This document shows, piece by piece, positions 1 to 8,638 of a stretch of 64,000 nucleotides of DNA; positions within the stretch are counted from its first letter, which is position 1; the number at the start of each line of letters is the position of its first letter. The notes under the pieces are model-generated. The model was given only the letters and a program-made list of their open reading frames with translations, had not been told where the DNA came from and searched no databases. The translations under genes were made by a program, and so were the position numbers. Source of the stretch: Petrocella atlantisensis (GTDB lineage: Bacteria > Bacillota > Clostridia > Lachnospirales > Vallitaleaceae); the NCBI RefSeq assembly GCF_900538275.1, contig NZ_LR130778.1, positions 3,406,001 to 3,470,000 of the forward strand, written 5' to 3'.

Positions 1-48
1 TTGACATGGCTGATAATATGAAGGCATAATACATGAATGATTGTTCAA
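1..48 (+). promoter_or_regulatory. Promoter and operator of the cadC-like/cadA operon
   Basis: A consensus -35 TTGACA (1-6) is followed after 18 bp by CATAAT (25-30). Just downstream, TGAA (34-37) and TTCA (44-47) form an inverted repeat around TGATTG. Nearly the same block lies in front of the CDF/ArsR operon at 8577-8592. ArsR/SmtB repressors bind such AT-rich dyads, so this is probably the site of the first gene's product. The window begins exactly at the -35, so upstream elements are not visible. Confidence 0.7.
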
Positions 49-82
49 GTAATCAAGTAATAATGAAAAGGGAGTGGCAATA

Positions 83-463
83 GTGACTAATAGTTATGAA
101 GCAGAGAGATGTGACTGCAATGTACTTCATGAGGATGTAGTGGAGAAGGTTAGAGACAAAATGCCTCGTGACAGGGACCTGAATGAGTTGGCAGATTTAT
201 TTAAAATCTTTGGTGATAAGACCAGAATTAATATTCTATCGGCACTTTTAGAAGAAGAAATGTGTGTATGTGATATTGCCTACTTACTGAATATGACTCA
301 GTCTGCCATATCTCATCAGTTAAGAGTCTTAAAACAAGCAAGACTAGTGAAAAATAGGAAAGATGGTAAAGTAGTCTTTTATTCCTTAGATGATGAACAT
401 GTAAAAGGCATAATTGACCGAGGTTTAATTCATATGAGAGAAAACAATAAAGGAGGACTATAG
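83..463 (+). CDS. ArsR/SmtB-family metal-responsive repressor (CadC-like)
   Basis: Small winged-helix repressor expected to leave its operator when it binds a soft metal such as Cd, Pb or Zn. The N-terminus has a CDC motif and the recognition region reads CVCDIAYLLN, followed by a TQSAISHQLRVLK helix. This pairing of an N-terminal Cys cluster with a CVC in the DNA-binding helix is what CadC-type sensors use for thiolate binding. GTG at 83 is preferred over GTG at 74 because GGGAG (70-74) then sits 8 bases upstream; the 74 start would overlap its own ribosome site. The stop abuts the ATPase start, giving a two-gene operon with the dyad operator at 33-48. The metal is inferred from the neighbour. 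Confidence 0.9.
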   Translation: MTNSYEAERCDCNVLHEDVVEKVRDKMPRDRDLNELADLFKIFGDKTRINILSALLEEEMCVCDIAYLLNMTQSAISHQLRVLKQARLVKNRKDGKVVFYSLDDEHVKGIIDRGLIHMRENNKGGL

Positions 464-2848
464 ATGAGTAGTACAATAAAGAAAGAATTAATTTTAGAAG
501 GATTAGATTGCGCAAGTTGTGCAGCTAAGATTGAAGATGGAGTGAGTAAATTAGATCACGTTTCTTTATCTTCCGTAAATTTTGTGACAAAAACACTAAC
601 GATTGATGTTTTGCACTCGGGAGACATTGATCTAGTGATGAATGATACCACGGCCCTCGTTGCAAAACTTGAACCAGATGTTATCGTGAAAGAGAAGGTT
701 ATATCTAAAGCTGAAAATAAGACTTTGATGCTTATGGGATTAAGCTGTGCAAGTTGTGCTGCTAAGATAGAGAATGAAGTAAAATCTATAGATGGGGTTA
801 TGAATGCAACTGTAGATTTCGTATCAAAAAAGCTCATCATCGAAGCTAAGCATAAAAGAGAACTTCCAAGAATTGTTGAACAAGCCACCATAATAGCCGT
901 TGGAATTGAGTCGGATCTTAAAGTGGTTGATACAGATGAGTACAATTCAAAAGATGGAAAAGAAAAAGGCAACCATGAAGAGGATGGCATCAACAAAGTA
1001 GAGCTGATCCGATTAGGAACAGGATTCGTATTATTTTTAGTGGGTCTATTGCTGGAGTTCACGCCAATAATCGAGTTGTCTGTGTTCCTAACAAGTTATC
1101 TATTAGTAGGTGGCAGTGTCGTTTTAAAAGCGTTGAAAAACATATCAAGAGGACAAGTTTTTGATGAAAACTTTCTTATTGGTGTAGCAACCATCGGTGC
1201 TTTTGCAATTGGAGAATACCCTGAAGGTGTTGCTGTAATGTTATTTTACCAAGTGGGAGAATTTTTCCAAAGTATGGCCGTAAATCATTCAAGAAGATCA
1301 ATAAGCGCTTTAATGGATATTAGACCAGATTTTGCAAATCTCAAAATTGGGGACAATGTGGAAAAAGTTTCTCCAGAAGATGTTGCGATTGGAGATACTA
1401 TTATTATTAAACCAGGTGAAAAGGTTCCCTTGGATGGTAAAGTAATATCTGGAAGTTCAATGCTGGACACATCAGCAATAACAGGAGAGTCCGTTCCCAG
1501 AGAAGTTGAGCCAGGTCATGAGATTCTTTCTGGAACTATCAATAAAAATGGTGTGTTGACAGTCCTAGTCTCAAAAGAGTTCGGCGAATCAACGGTATCT
1601 AAAATTCTTGATTTAGTTCAAAATGCAAGCAGTAAAAAAGCACCTACTGAGAATTTTATTACAAAGTTTGCCAGATACTATACACCTGTCGTCGTATTTA
1701 TAGCACTTGCATTGGCAATTATGCCGCCACTTTTCATACCAGGAGCTACTTATAACGAATGGATCTATAGAGCGCTTGTATTCCTTGTGGTGTCATGTCC
1801 TTGTGCGTTGGTGATATCAATTCCTTTAGGCTTCTTTGGTGGTATTGGTGGTGCATCAAAAGCAGGTATTTTGATGAAGGGAAGCAACTACTTAGAGGCA
1901 TTAAATAGCGTTGATACAGTCGTGTTTGATAAAACTGGAACTCTAACAAAAGGTGTCTTCAAAGTCACAAAGATTGTGAACCTTTCAAATGATCTATCTG
2001 ATGACGAGCTTCTTGAATTTGCTGCTTATACTGAAAGCTATTCAAATCATCCGATAGCACAATCAATTTTAAAAGCCTATAAGAATAATATTGATAAGAA
2101 CATGATTGATGACTATGACGAAATTTCTGGATATGGGATTCAAGCGAAAGTCAAAGGAAGAACCGTTCTGGCTGGCAATCTAAAGTTGATGAATAGGGAG
2201 AAAATAGCCTTTGATGAGAGTACTTCCAAGGACGAAGTAGGAACGATTATTCATATGGTTATCGATCAAATCTACTCAGGATATATTGTTATATCTGATG
2301 AAATCAAGGAAGATTCAAAGCGTGCAATTCTAGAGTTAAGAAAGCAAGGTGTTAAGAATCTTGTCATGTTAACAGGTGACAATAAATCAATTGGTGAAAA
2401 AATAGGTCAGCAACTTGGATTAGATGAAGTATATTCTGAACTTTTGCCCCATGAGAAGGTTGAAAAGCTTGAAATGTTGGAAAGCCGAGAAGGTAGGAAA
2501 GGTAAACTAGTATTTGTAGGTGACGGTATTAATGACGCACCAGTATTGACTCGGGCAGATATTGGTATAGCAATGGGTGGTATCGGATCGGATGCTGCAA
2601 TCGAGGCAGCCGACGTCGTCATTATGACAGATGAACCATCTAAAATCCCTAGTGCAATACGTATTTCAAAACGTACCAAGGCCATTGTGTGGCAAAACAT
2701 AATATTTGCATTTGCTGTAAAGGGTATTGTACTGATTCTTGGAGCAGGTGGATTAGCCACAATGTGGGAAGCGGTATTTGCAGATGTTGGCGTTGCAGTT
2801 CTGGCAGTATTCAATGCCATGAGAGTGCTTAAGTCAAAATCGCATTAA
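464..2848 (+). CDS. cadA: Heavy-metal P1B-type ATPase, Cd/Zn/Pb exporter (CadA/ZntA-like)
   Basis: Integral membrane pump that exports divalent soft metals using ATP. In order: two HMA domains with CASC at about residues 16-19 and 95-98, a charged linker, membrane helices, the CPC translocation motif at about 445-447 (SCPCALVIS), the phosphorylated Asp in DKTGT at about 489, and GDGINDAP near 686. IPLGFFGGIGGASKAG after CPC is typical of the Cd/Zn/Pb (P1B-2) group; the copper pumps in this window instead have GLATP after CPC. Length of 794 residues is normal. It starts directly after the repressor stop with AAAGGAGG upstream, so it is co-transcribed. Metal specificity is by family resemblance. 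Confidence 0.95.
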   Translation: MSSTIKKELILEGLDCASCAAKIEDGVSKLDHVSLSSVNFVTKTLTIDVLHSGDIDLVMNDTTALVAKLEPDVIVKEKVISKAENKTLMLMGLSCASCAAKIENEVKSIDGVMNATVDFVSKKLIIEAKHKRELPRIVEQATIIAVGIESDLKVVDTDEYNSKDGKEKGNHEEDGINKVELIRLGTGFVLFLVGLLLEFTPIIELSVFLTSYLLVGGSVVLKALKNISRGQVFDENFLIGVATIGAFAIGEYPEGVAVMLFYQVGEFFQSMAVNHSRRSISALMDIRPDFANLKIGDNVEKVSPEDVAIGDTIIIKPGEKVPLDGKVISGSSMLDTSAITGESVPREVEPGHEILSGTINKNGVLTVLVSKEFGESTVSKILDLVQNASSKKAPTENFITKFARYYTPVVVFIALALAIMPPLFIPGATYNEWIYRALVFLVVSCPCALVISIPLGFFGGIGGASKAGILMKGSNYLEALNSVDTVVFDKTGTLTKGVFKVTKIVNLSNDLSDDELLEFAAYTESYSNHPIAQSILKAYKNNIDKNMIDDYDEISGYGIQAKVKGRTVLAGNLKLMNREKIAFDESTSKDEVGTIIHMVIDQIYSGYIVISDEIKEDSKRAILELRKQGVKNLVMLTGDNKSIGEKIGQQLGLDEVYSELLPHEKVEKLEMLESREGRKGKLVFVGDGINDAPVLTRADIGIAMGGIGSDAAIEAADVVIMTDEPSKIPSAIRISKRTKAIVWQNIIFAFAVKGIVLILGAGGLATMWEAVFADVGVAVLAVFNAMRVLKSKSH

Positions 2849-2991
2849 TAATTTATAGCTACAAATTGGAAGCAATACGATTGATGTAATACTAGGAAGC
2901 CGACTGGTATATCTTGTGGTTTTTATACTGTGAAATTAGTACTTCCAAGGTATAAGAACGAGGTTAATACCTATAAATAATACAATAAAAG

Positions 2992-3035
2992 TCCCTGAAT
3001 TGTTGGAAAACGAGAATATAATTCAGGGATTTTTT
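2992..3035 (+). terminator. Rho-independent terminator after cadA
   Basis: TCCCTGAATT (2992-3001) pairs perfectly with AATTCAGGGA (3020-3029) and is followed by six T. The loop is long (18 nt). It separates cadA from the Met-rich operon. Confidence 0.75.
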
Positions 3036-3058
3036 GCATTCTCTTAAAAAGCTGTCAG

Positions 3059-3100
3059 TCATAATTGTGCCATAATTGACCTTGATAATGTAGTTATGAA
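3059..3100 (+). promoter_or_regulatory. 11-bp-spaced direct-repeat operator and promoter of Met-rich operon A
   Basis: TCATAATT (3059-3066) and CCATAATT (3070-3077) repeat with an 11-bp period. A -10-like TATGAA (3095-3100) lies 17 bp after the second copy, and no good -35 is present. OmpR/PhoB-family regulators bind tandem sites with this period and activate from this position. Three further promoters in the window share the arrangement (21693, 26155, 27516). The operon encodes an OmpR-type regulator, so autoregulation is likely. Confidence 0.7.
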
Positions 3101-3127
3101 TATACATTAGCAAAGGAGGTGGTAAAT

Positions 3128-3316
3128 ATGATGTTACTATTCTTGGTAGGTATTGGTGTTCTAGTATACTTTATTCTTTTTAGTGGTAAAACGTCTAATG
3201 TTGGTTTGACGACATTAGGTAAAGAGTCAGCAGAGGAACGATTAAAAACAAGATTTGTTAATGGTGAAATTGATGAAAAGACCTATTTACAAATGAAAGA
3301 AACCATAAAAGGTTAA
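3128..3316 (+). CDS. Small membrane protein with C-terminal SHOCT domain
   Basis: About 62 residues: one N-terminal membrane helix (LLFLVGIGVLVYFILF) followed by a short cytosolic tail ending in a SHOCT-like unit (RLKTRFVNGEIDEKTYLQMK). SHOCT domains are short oligomerisation modules of unclear function. ATG 3128 is chosen because GGAGG at 3115-3119 is 8 bases upstream; an upstream in-frame GTG at 3119 overlaps that site. First gene of operon A, with a clear paralogue in the same place in operon B (27579). The molecular role is unknown; assembly of the exported or sensor components is a guess. Confidence 0.8.
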   Translation: MMLLFLVGIGVLVYFILFSGKTSNVGLTTLGKESAEERLKTRFVNGEIDEKTYLQMKETIKG

Positions 3317-3328
3317 AGGAGGATTACT

Positions 3329-3577
3329 ATGATGCATGGAAATGGTTGGTCAGGATTTAACGGATGTGGCTTTGGGCTTGGGAGTGGTTATTTTAGTCTT
3401 TGGCATTACTTAATTATGATTGGTATCGTTCTTATTATTCTTGCCCTTGTGACTATCAGAAAATCAAAGACGTCAAGCACCAGTGATGCTGTTGAAAAAT
3501 TGAAGATCTTGTTCGTTAGTGGTGAAATAACAGAAGAAGAGTATATGAAACGTAAAAATGTGATAGAAAGGAAGTAG
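3329..3577 (+). CDS. SHOCT-domain small membrane protein
   Basis: 82 residues: a Gly/Trp-rich N-terminus (HGNGWSGFNGCGFGLGSG), one membrane helix (IMIGIVLIILALVTI) and a C-terminal SHOCT unit (KLKILFVSGEITEEEYMKRK). It follows the first SHOCT protein by 12 bases with AAAGGAGG upstream. The paralogue at 27767 has the same plan, including the Gly-rich start with one Cys. The outer Gly/Trp/Cys/His segment could contact metal or a partner, but this is not shown. Confidence 0.85.
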   Translation: MMHGNGWSGFNGCGFGLGSGYFSLWHYLIMIGIVLIILALVTIRKSKTSSTSDAVEKLKILFVSGEITEEEYMKRKNVIERK

Positions 3578-3584
3578 GTACCCT

Positions 3585-4454
3585 ATGAAAAAAGTGAATA
3601 TATTAATTTTGATTGTCGGAATAACGTTTTTTAGCGTTGGCGTAGGTGGATATGTGTTAGCCAGGGAAAGAGGTGTTACTGAAGAACCTGGTTATGGTAT
3701 AAAGACTCGAGTTGACGATGAAATAATTAGCTACTCTAATCAATCTCATGGAACCAGTTCAATGATGACAGGTGGTTATGGGTTTGACACAAATACAAAT
3801 AATGGTGAAAAATATGACTTAGATATTCTGACAGAAGAAGTTGAATCTTATATATCTCAATATGACGAGGACTTGATCATTGCAGATATATTTATATTTG
3901 AAGACAGTGAGTATTATTACTCTATTATTGAAGAAAATACAGGTAGAGGGGCCATGGAGTTATTGGTGAATCCGTATACAAAAACCGTGCTCCCTGAGTA
4001 TGGACCTAACATGATGTGGAATTTAAAGTATGGTATGCATTATAGTGGTGGCATGATGAGCTGCTCAGGAATGATGGGAAATCAGGGATATAGTAGTCGC
4101 TCAGGAATGATGGGAAGCCATGGGTTCAATGGTCGCTCGGGAATGATGGGTGGAGGTATGATGGGAAATTCATATGCTGAGGACTATTTTGATAGTAGTG
4201 CTATTGAAAATAATGAACTTAATAGTGAAGAAGCGTATAATGAAGGTATGGATTATCTTAATAGAAGAAGTGAGACACTCACACTCGGTAATGAATACCA
4301 CGAGTTCTATGGCTATTACACATTTCATGTTGAAGAAAATGGAGAACCTGTTGGTATGTTAAGTGTTAATGGCATAACAGGTGATGTTTGGTATCATGAT
4401 TGGCATGGCGTATTAAGTGAAATTATTGAAGGTCATGAAACAGATGTACATTAA
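3585..4454 (+). CDS. Exported Met-rich (MMG-repeat) protein with PepSY-like halves
   Basis: 289 residues. An N-terminal signal peptide or anchor (about 5-26) is followed by two related alpha/beta segments that resemble PepSY modules, such as YYYSIIEENTGRGAMELLV and a C-terminal block ending GDVWYHDWHG. Between them lies a low-complexity region (about 145-200) with repeated SGMMG motifs, His and one Cys. Clustered Met motifs of this kind bind Cu(I) or Ag(I) in known periplasmic copper proteins. The protein is probably anchored outside the membrane as a metal buffer or ligand presenter for the kinase two genes downstream. Function is inferred from composition and context. The paralogue is at 28014. 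Confidence 0.75.
   Translation: MKKVNILILIVGITFFSVGVGGYVLARERGVTEEPGYGIKTRVDDEIISYSNQSHGTSSMMTGGYGFDTNTNNGEKYDLDILTEEVESYISQYDEDLIIADIFIFEDSEYYYSIIEENTGRGAMELLVNPYTKTVLPEYGPNMMWNLKYGMHYSGGMMSCSGMMGNQGYSSRSGMMGSHGFNGRSGMMGGGMMGNSYAEDYFDSSAIENNELNSEEAYNEGMDYLNRRSETLTLGNEYHEFYGYYTFHVEENGEPVGMLSVNGITGDVWYHDWHGVLSEIIEGHETDVH
4065..4156 (+). repeat. In-frame 36-bp tandem repeat encoding SGMMG units
   Basis: Two 36-bp units (4065-4100, 4101-4136) and a partial third (4137-4156) share TCAGGAATGATGGGAA. They encode 12-residue repeats beginning SGMMG. The paralogue in operon B lacks this expansion, so repeat number probably changes by slippage. Confidence 0.85.
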
Positions 4455-4490
4455 TCATATAATCTAATGTGGAAGAAAGAAGGTGAAAGT

Positions 4491-5174
4491 GTGTATCGTC
4501 TATTAGTTGTAGAAGATGAATCAGAAATCAGTTCTATCGTTATGAAGTATGCAGAGAGCGAAGGGTATGAATGTCGATTAGCAGAGAATGGATTTGAAGC
4601 ACTAGAACTCTTTTCGGAGGAACACTTTCACCTTATTTTACTGGATGTGATGATGCCAGGTATAGATGGGTTTGAGGTTCTCACAAGAATTCGCGAACTC
4701 TCTGAGATTCCCATTATTATGCTAACAGCAAAACAAGAAGAAGTTGATCGAATCAAGGGATTCGATCAAGGTGCGGACGACTATGTAGTAAAGCCATTTA
4801 GCCCAAGAGAGCTTATGGGAAGAATCAAAGTATTTCTTAAAAGAATTTATAATGCCAATGATGAGTTGGTTTTATCCGTCCAAACATTGAAACTCTACAC
4901 AGCATCAATGAAATTATATCGTGGAGATGAAGAAATCGAAGTAACATCGACGGAGTTTAAGTTACTCTACGCATTGATGAGAAATATGAATCAAGTTCTT
5001 ACGAGAGAACAGTTAATGGAATTAGCTTTTGGTGTTGGTTATGATGGATATGATAGAAATATAGATAGTTATATAAAAAGAATCAGGCAAAAGATTGAGC
5101 TTGATCCTAAAAAACCAAGCTTGTTAAGAACAAAATATGGACAAGGCTATGTATTTGGAGGTGAGAGAGGGTGA
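4491..5174 (+). CDS. OmpR/PhoB-family response regulator (operon A)
   Basis: Receiver domain (about 1-115) with acidic pocket E8/D9, phospho-accepting D52 in LLDVMMPG and the Lys of KPFSPRE, then a winged-helix DNA-binding domain ending RTKYGQGYVF. GTG 4491 is chosen: a GAAGGTGAAA ribosome site precedes it, and the paralogue at 28851 starts at the same residue (MYKILVVEDE versus VYRLLVVEDE). ATG 4467 has no ribosome site. The GTGA overlap with the kinase gene indicates translational coupling. It is the natural candidate to bind the 11-bp direct repeats at 3059 and related promoters. Confidence 0.93.
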   Translation: MYRLLVVEDESEISSIVMKYAESEGYECRLAENGFEALELFSEEHFHLILLDVMMPGIDGFEVLTRIRELSEIPIIMLTAKQEEVDRIKGFDQGADDYVVKPFSPRELMGRIKVFLKRIYNANDELVLSVQTLKLYTASMKLYRGDEEIEVTSTEFKLLYALMRNMNQVLTREQLMELAFGVGYDGYDRNIDSYIKRIRQKIELDPKKPSLLRTKYGQGYVFGGERG

Positions 5175-6574
5175 CACTTAAAAGATTATGGTTAATAATT
5201 TTAGTTTTAGTGACAGTAATTGGTATCGCTGTTAATACGCTTATTCTCACCTTTTTAACGGATCAAAATTTTTCTGATTACTTGAATGAAAGTTACGATT
5301 TACATGTGAATCAAATCATCGACTATACATCAACAGCTTTGCTAACGGATAATGTATCTTATGAACAGATGGCCATTGAACTTGAGGCCCACTTAAGTGA
5401 CCCTATAGTTGGGATTAAGCTTTATCAACCAGATGGTGGTCTGCTTGTTGAAGTGAATAGTGATTATCATACAGATGTCTCTATGATGAATAACATGATG
5501 GGTAGCCATAGCATGATGGGTAGCCGAGGCATGATGGGTATGGTAGTTGATGAAACTACTGAAGAGGTTAATCAGTTTGAAATAGTATCGGAGAATGAAG
5601 TTATCGCAATTATGAATATAACAATCCACAGTATTGCTGAGAACTCATTTGTTGCAAGAAGATTTAAAGAAGCGCTTTTATTTAATAGCTTATATTCAAT
5701 AGCAATAGCCATTGGTATAGCTATTGTGGTTGGTGTTTTCGTTAGTTATAAAATGAGTCAATCACTTAAGGATACTGAAAGATTAGCAAGTGATATTCAA
5801 TTAGGTAAAGATTCTAGCTATAAATCTACTAGCATTAAAGAGGTTAATGCTATACGAGAAAGTCTAATGGAGCTTGATGGCAGGCTTAGACTGAAGCAGA
5901 AGACACGAAAAACTTTAATTGATCAGTTAGTCCATCAAACAAGAACACCTCTAACCATACTACAATCTCATATTGAGGCCATAGAGGATGGTATCATTGA
6001 TGCCAATGATAAAGAATTACAAGTTTGTCAAAATCAGATTTCTGATATAACGTCTATTATTTCGAATATGAGCTCATTGATTGATGCAGAAAAAGAGAGC
6101 GATGAACTGAGAATTGAGACATTTGACATTGGAGTCATGCTTAAGCAGATTCAACAAGGACTTATGGCCCAATACCGTAAAAAGAATATTGAGCTGAATT
6201 TATCATCAACTCAAATTATAAGGATTACAACAGATAAATACAAATTAAGCCAGAGTATATACAATTTATTAACGAATGCCTATAAATATACTGAGAATAA
6301 TGGGCAAGTTAAAATTTCCTATATTATGGTTGAGCAAAGATTAATCATTAAGGTACAAGATACAGGTATAGGTATTGCATCTAAAGATTTGGGGAAAATA
6401 TTTACTGCTTATTATAGAAGTCAGCATGCTTTGTCTGAAAAAGGTGATGGCATTGGACTATATCTTGTAAAAGAAAATATTGAGCAGATTGGAGGATACG
6501 TTAACGTTGATTCTAAAGTAGAAAATGGAAGCACCTTTACGATAGATATACCTATCAAATTGGAACAGGAGTGA
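5171..6574 (+). CDS. Sensor histidine kinase with Met-rich MMG sensing loop (operon A)
   Basis: 467 residues: TM1 (about 5-27), an extracytoplasmic sensor region, TM2 (about 168-190), HAMP, HisKA with H255, and an ATPase domain with NLLTNAYKY, DTGIGI and GDGIGLYLV. The outer loop carries tightly packed Met motifs (about 104-120, including SMMGSRGMMG). These match the motifs in the exported neighbour and suggest Cu(I) or Ag(I) sensing. The H-box reads VHQTRTPLT, with Gln where HisKA proteins usually have Glu or Asp; the paralogue has the same change. It starts at GTG inside the regulator's stop codon. The ligand is inferred. Confidence 0.9.
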   Translation: MTLKRLWLIILVLVTVIGIAVNTLILTFLTDQNFSDYLNESYDLHVNQIIDYTSTALLTDNVSYEQMAIELEAHLSDPIVGIKLYQPDGGLLVEVNSDYHTDVSMMNNMMGSHSMMGSRGMMGMVVDETTEEVNQFEIVSENEVIAIMNITIHSIAENSFVARRFKEALLFNSLYSIAIAIGIAIVVGVFVSYKMSQSLKDTERLASDIQLGKDSSYKSTSIKEVNAIRESLMELDGRLRLKQKTRKTLIDQLVHQTRTPLTILQSHIEAIEDGIIDANDKELQVCQNQISDITSIISNMSSLIDAEKESDELRIETFDIGVMLKQIQQGLMAQYRKKNIELNLSSTQIIRITTDKYKLSQSIYNLLTNAYKYTENNGQVKISYIMVEQRLIIKVQDTGIGIASKDLGKIFTAYYRSQHALSEKGDGIGLYLVKENIEQIGGYVNVDSKVENGSTFTIDIPIKLEQE

Positions 6575-6578
6575 TCTT

Positions 6579-6722
6579 TTGTTTAATAAGATGAAGAAAA
6601 GTTGGCAGAAATTTCTTGGTACCATAGCGGAGCAAAATAAAGCAACCTATGGTGAAGGTGGTATTAATTGTTGTGAATTAAAAGATGTCACAGACAACAA
6701 AGTGAAACAAAGAAATAATTAA
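6579..6722 (+). CDS. 47-residue NCC-motif protein, putative metal binder
   Basis: A tiny basic protein with the core TYGEGGINCCELKDV. It resembles short proteins annotated elsewhere as 'LDCC motif putative metal-binding protein' (from memory). TTG 6579 is the likely start: AGGAG (6567-6571) lies 7 bases upstream, the same spacing as the ATG start of the paralogue at 30912; the internal ATG 6591 has no such site. It begins 4 bases after the kinase stop, so it is the last gene of operon A. The paired Cys could bind Cu(I) or Zn on the cytosolic side; this is inference. Confidence 0.75.
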   Translation: MFNKMKKSWQKFLGTIAEQNKATYGEGGINCCELKDVTDNKVKQRNN

Positions 6723-6940
6723 GTGCAGGTATTTATGTGTTGTAAGGTTATGATGATAGCTACGATTACAGGATAAGTAGAATGAAAACATACTAGGAAA
6801 TATATCTGAGTATATTTTCGATTATTATGAACAAAGAGAAGCTATATTGCCTTTTATTTAACATAAAACCATGATACAATTGATTGGTCTGTGAATATAA
6901 AGATAAGAACGGATAATGGCTGTAATCGGAGGAAATAAGT

Positions 6941-8371
6941 GTGTCTAAGAAATGGCGTTTTTGGGGAATTGGCATTTTAGTGTCTTGTGGATTGGTCTTG
7001 TATGGAGGTGCCAAGTGGTTGCCGAATGGGTTAGGAGAATCAGAACCCAAACCATCAATTTCCCAGTCACAAAATGAATTATATTATGAAGAATATCAGG
7101 CATATATGAATGCACTGCATGAAAGTGTGGAATTAGTTGAGCAAGAAGTAGTTGTGGCGTCACTATATGAATTGTCGGTTGATGGCAGTAAAATCTACTA
7201 TTTTGAGTCATTAGAAGATGTTGAAGAAGTCTTAAGAGATATTGTCGTACTATCCACTGAGAACATATCAGACATTCAAGTGACTGTTGAAGAAGAGAAT
7301 GGACTTGAGACTATAGCAATTGACTTTGAAGTTAAGCCTGTTTTAACTCAGGAGATTCTTGAAAGAAATTTTGTAATGTCATCACCTAACCCTATGATTC
7401 AGATGGATGAACCTGTGGTAAATGAGATCCTTGAGACGGAAGAAGTCTTAGTAGACTTATCCTTTAATGAAGATGTGCAAGTTGAGTCAGTGGTTAAGGA
7501 CACCCAGGAAATCTCTACAGTGGTAGATGTGGTTGCTGAACTCTTAAAGCTTAATGCTGAACCGGCTGAGTATACCATTGAGTCGGGTGACTCTGCTTCT
7601 GTGATCGCTGAGAAATACAATATGGGCCTATCGGAGTTATATAGACTTAATCCATGGCTGGAGGACAGAGAACGATCATTACAGATTGGTGATTGTCTGG
7701 TTGTTGAGAAGTTGATACCTGAATTGTCTGTTGTAAACTGCTTCCTTGTCCCAGAAACAGATTCAATTCAACCTGATATTGTTTATCAAGAGGATGATAC
7801 CCTATACAAGGGGTTAGAGGTGGTTTCGGAAGAAGGTCAAGAAGGCAAACTACTCCTTAAAAAGGATGTTGATATACTGAACGATGATGTGATTGCTGAA
7901 AGTGTTGTGGAGAGTGAAGTAATTGAAGAAGCTACACCACAACTTGTACTGGTAGGGACAAAACCTGTACCAGAAGATGGACCTGCAGGATTTTTTGTGT
8001 CACCCTTAGCAGCCTTCAGGCTAACATCCTCATATGGCCCTAGATGGGGACGAACTCATGCTGGTATTGATATGGCAGTGAATACAGGGACTACGGTTAT
8101 GGCTGCTGATGGTGGCCAAGTAATCTACTCAGGATGGGATAGTGGTTATGGCTATAGAATTGATATAGATCATGGCAATGGCATTATTACTAGGTATGGT
8201 CATAACAGTAAGCTATTGGTTGAGTATGGTGAGATTGTTGGGCAAGGTGAAATTATTGCTAAATCAGGAAATACTGGTAGAAGCACTGGGCCACACCTTC
8301 ACTTTGAAGTGATAATAGATGGAACGGCTATGAATCCTTATGACTATATTGGCAAAGGGTTGTATAATTAG
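6941..8371 (+). CDS. Membrane-anchored LysM / M23 family peptidase
   Basis: 476 residues. An N-terminal helix (about 7-24), a long acidic region, a LysM module near 210-260 (YTIESGDSASVIAEKYNMG) for peptidoglycan binding, then a C-terminal M23 domain from about 345. Its zinc ligands are visible in HAGIDMAV and HLHFEV, and YGHNS fits the active-site region. M23 enzymes cleave peptide cross-links in the cell wall. GTG 6941 has GGAGG just upstream. It is a single gene followed by a strong hairpin, unrelated to the metal operons on either side. The catalytic motif looks complete. Confidence 0.9.
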   Translation: MSKKWRFWGIGILVSCGLVLYGGAKWLPNGLGESEPKPSISQSQNELYYEEYQAYMNALHESVELVEQEVVVASLYELSVDGSKIYYFESLEDVEEVLRDIVVLSTENISDIQVTVEEENGLETIAIDFEVKPVLTQEILERNFVMSSPNPMIQMDEPVVNEILETEEVLVDLSFNEDVQVESVVKDTQEISTVVDVVAELLKLNAEPAEYTIESGDSASVIAEKYNMGLSELYRLNPWLEDRERSLQIGDCLVVEKLIPELSVVNCFLVPETDSIQPDIVYQEDDTLYKGLEVVSEEGQEGKLLLKKDVDILNDDVIAESVVESEVIEEATPQLVLVGTKPVPEDGPAGFFVSPLAAFRLTSSYGPRWGRTHAGIDMAVNTGTTVMAADGGQVIYSGWDSGYGYRIDIDHGNGIITRYGHNSKLLVEYGEIVGQGEIIAKSGNTGRSTGPHLHFEVIIDGTAMNPYDYIGKGLYN

Positions 8372-8398
8372 TAAAAGATGTGATTTTAAACGCCACTC

Positions 8399-8426
8399 AT
8401 AGAACCCGAAAGGGTTCTATTTATTT
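8399..8426 (+). terminator. Terminator after the M23 peptidase gene
   Basis: Perfect 9-bp stem ATAGAACCC / GGGTTCTAT with a GAAA tetraloop (8408-8411), followed by TTATTTG. Confidence 0.8.
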
Positions 8427-8535
8427 GCCTATCTTTATATACAGTGGACATTAGAATCGAGGTCTTTAGGTACCGCCAAGGTCTGTATACCATATAACAG
8501 AAACGTGACTATAGTATTGAAGAATAATAAATCCC

Positions 8536-8592
8536 TTGACAGTTGAACACTTATTCAACTATAATAAGGATATCACATGAATGACTGTTCAT
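8536..8592 (+). promoter_or_regulatory. Promoter with two ArsR-type operators for the CDF/ArsR operon
   Basis: TTGACA (8536-8541) and TATAAT (8560-8565) are both consensus, with an 18-bp spacer. The spacer is itself a perfect dyad, GTTGAA / TTCAAC (8542-8559). A second dyad, ATGAA / TTCAT (8577-8592), sits at the start site and nearly matches the block at 33-48. A repressor bound to either dyad would block polymerase. The ArsR gene two positions downstream is the obvious regulator, and the CadC-like protein may cross-talk. Confidence 0.8.
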
Positions 8593-8638
8593 ATATTCAT
8601 GTTAATTACAGCTTTGCTGCCACTATAGGAGGTCTCTT

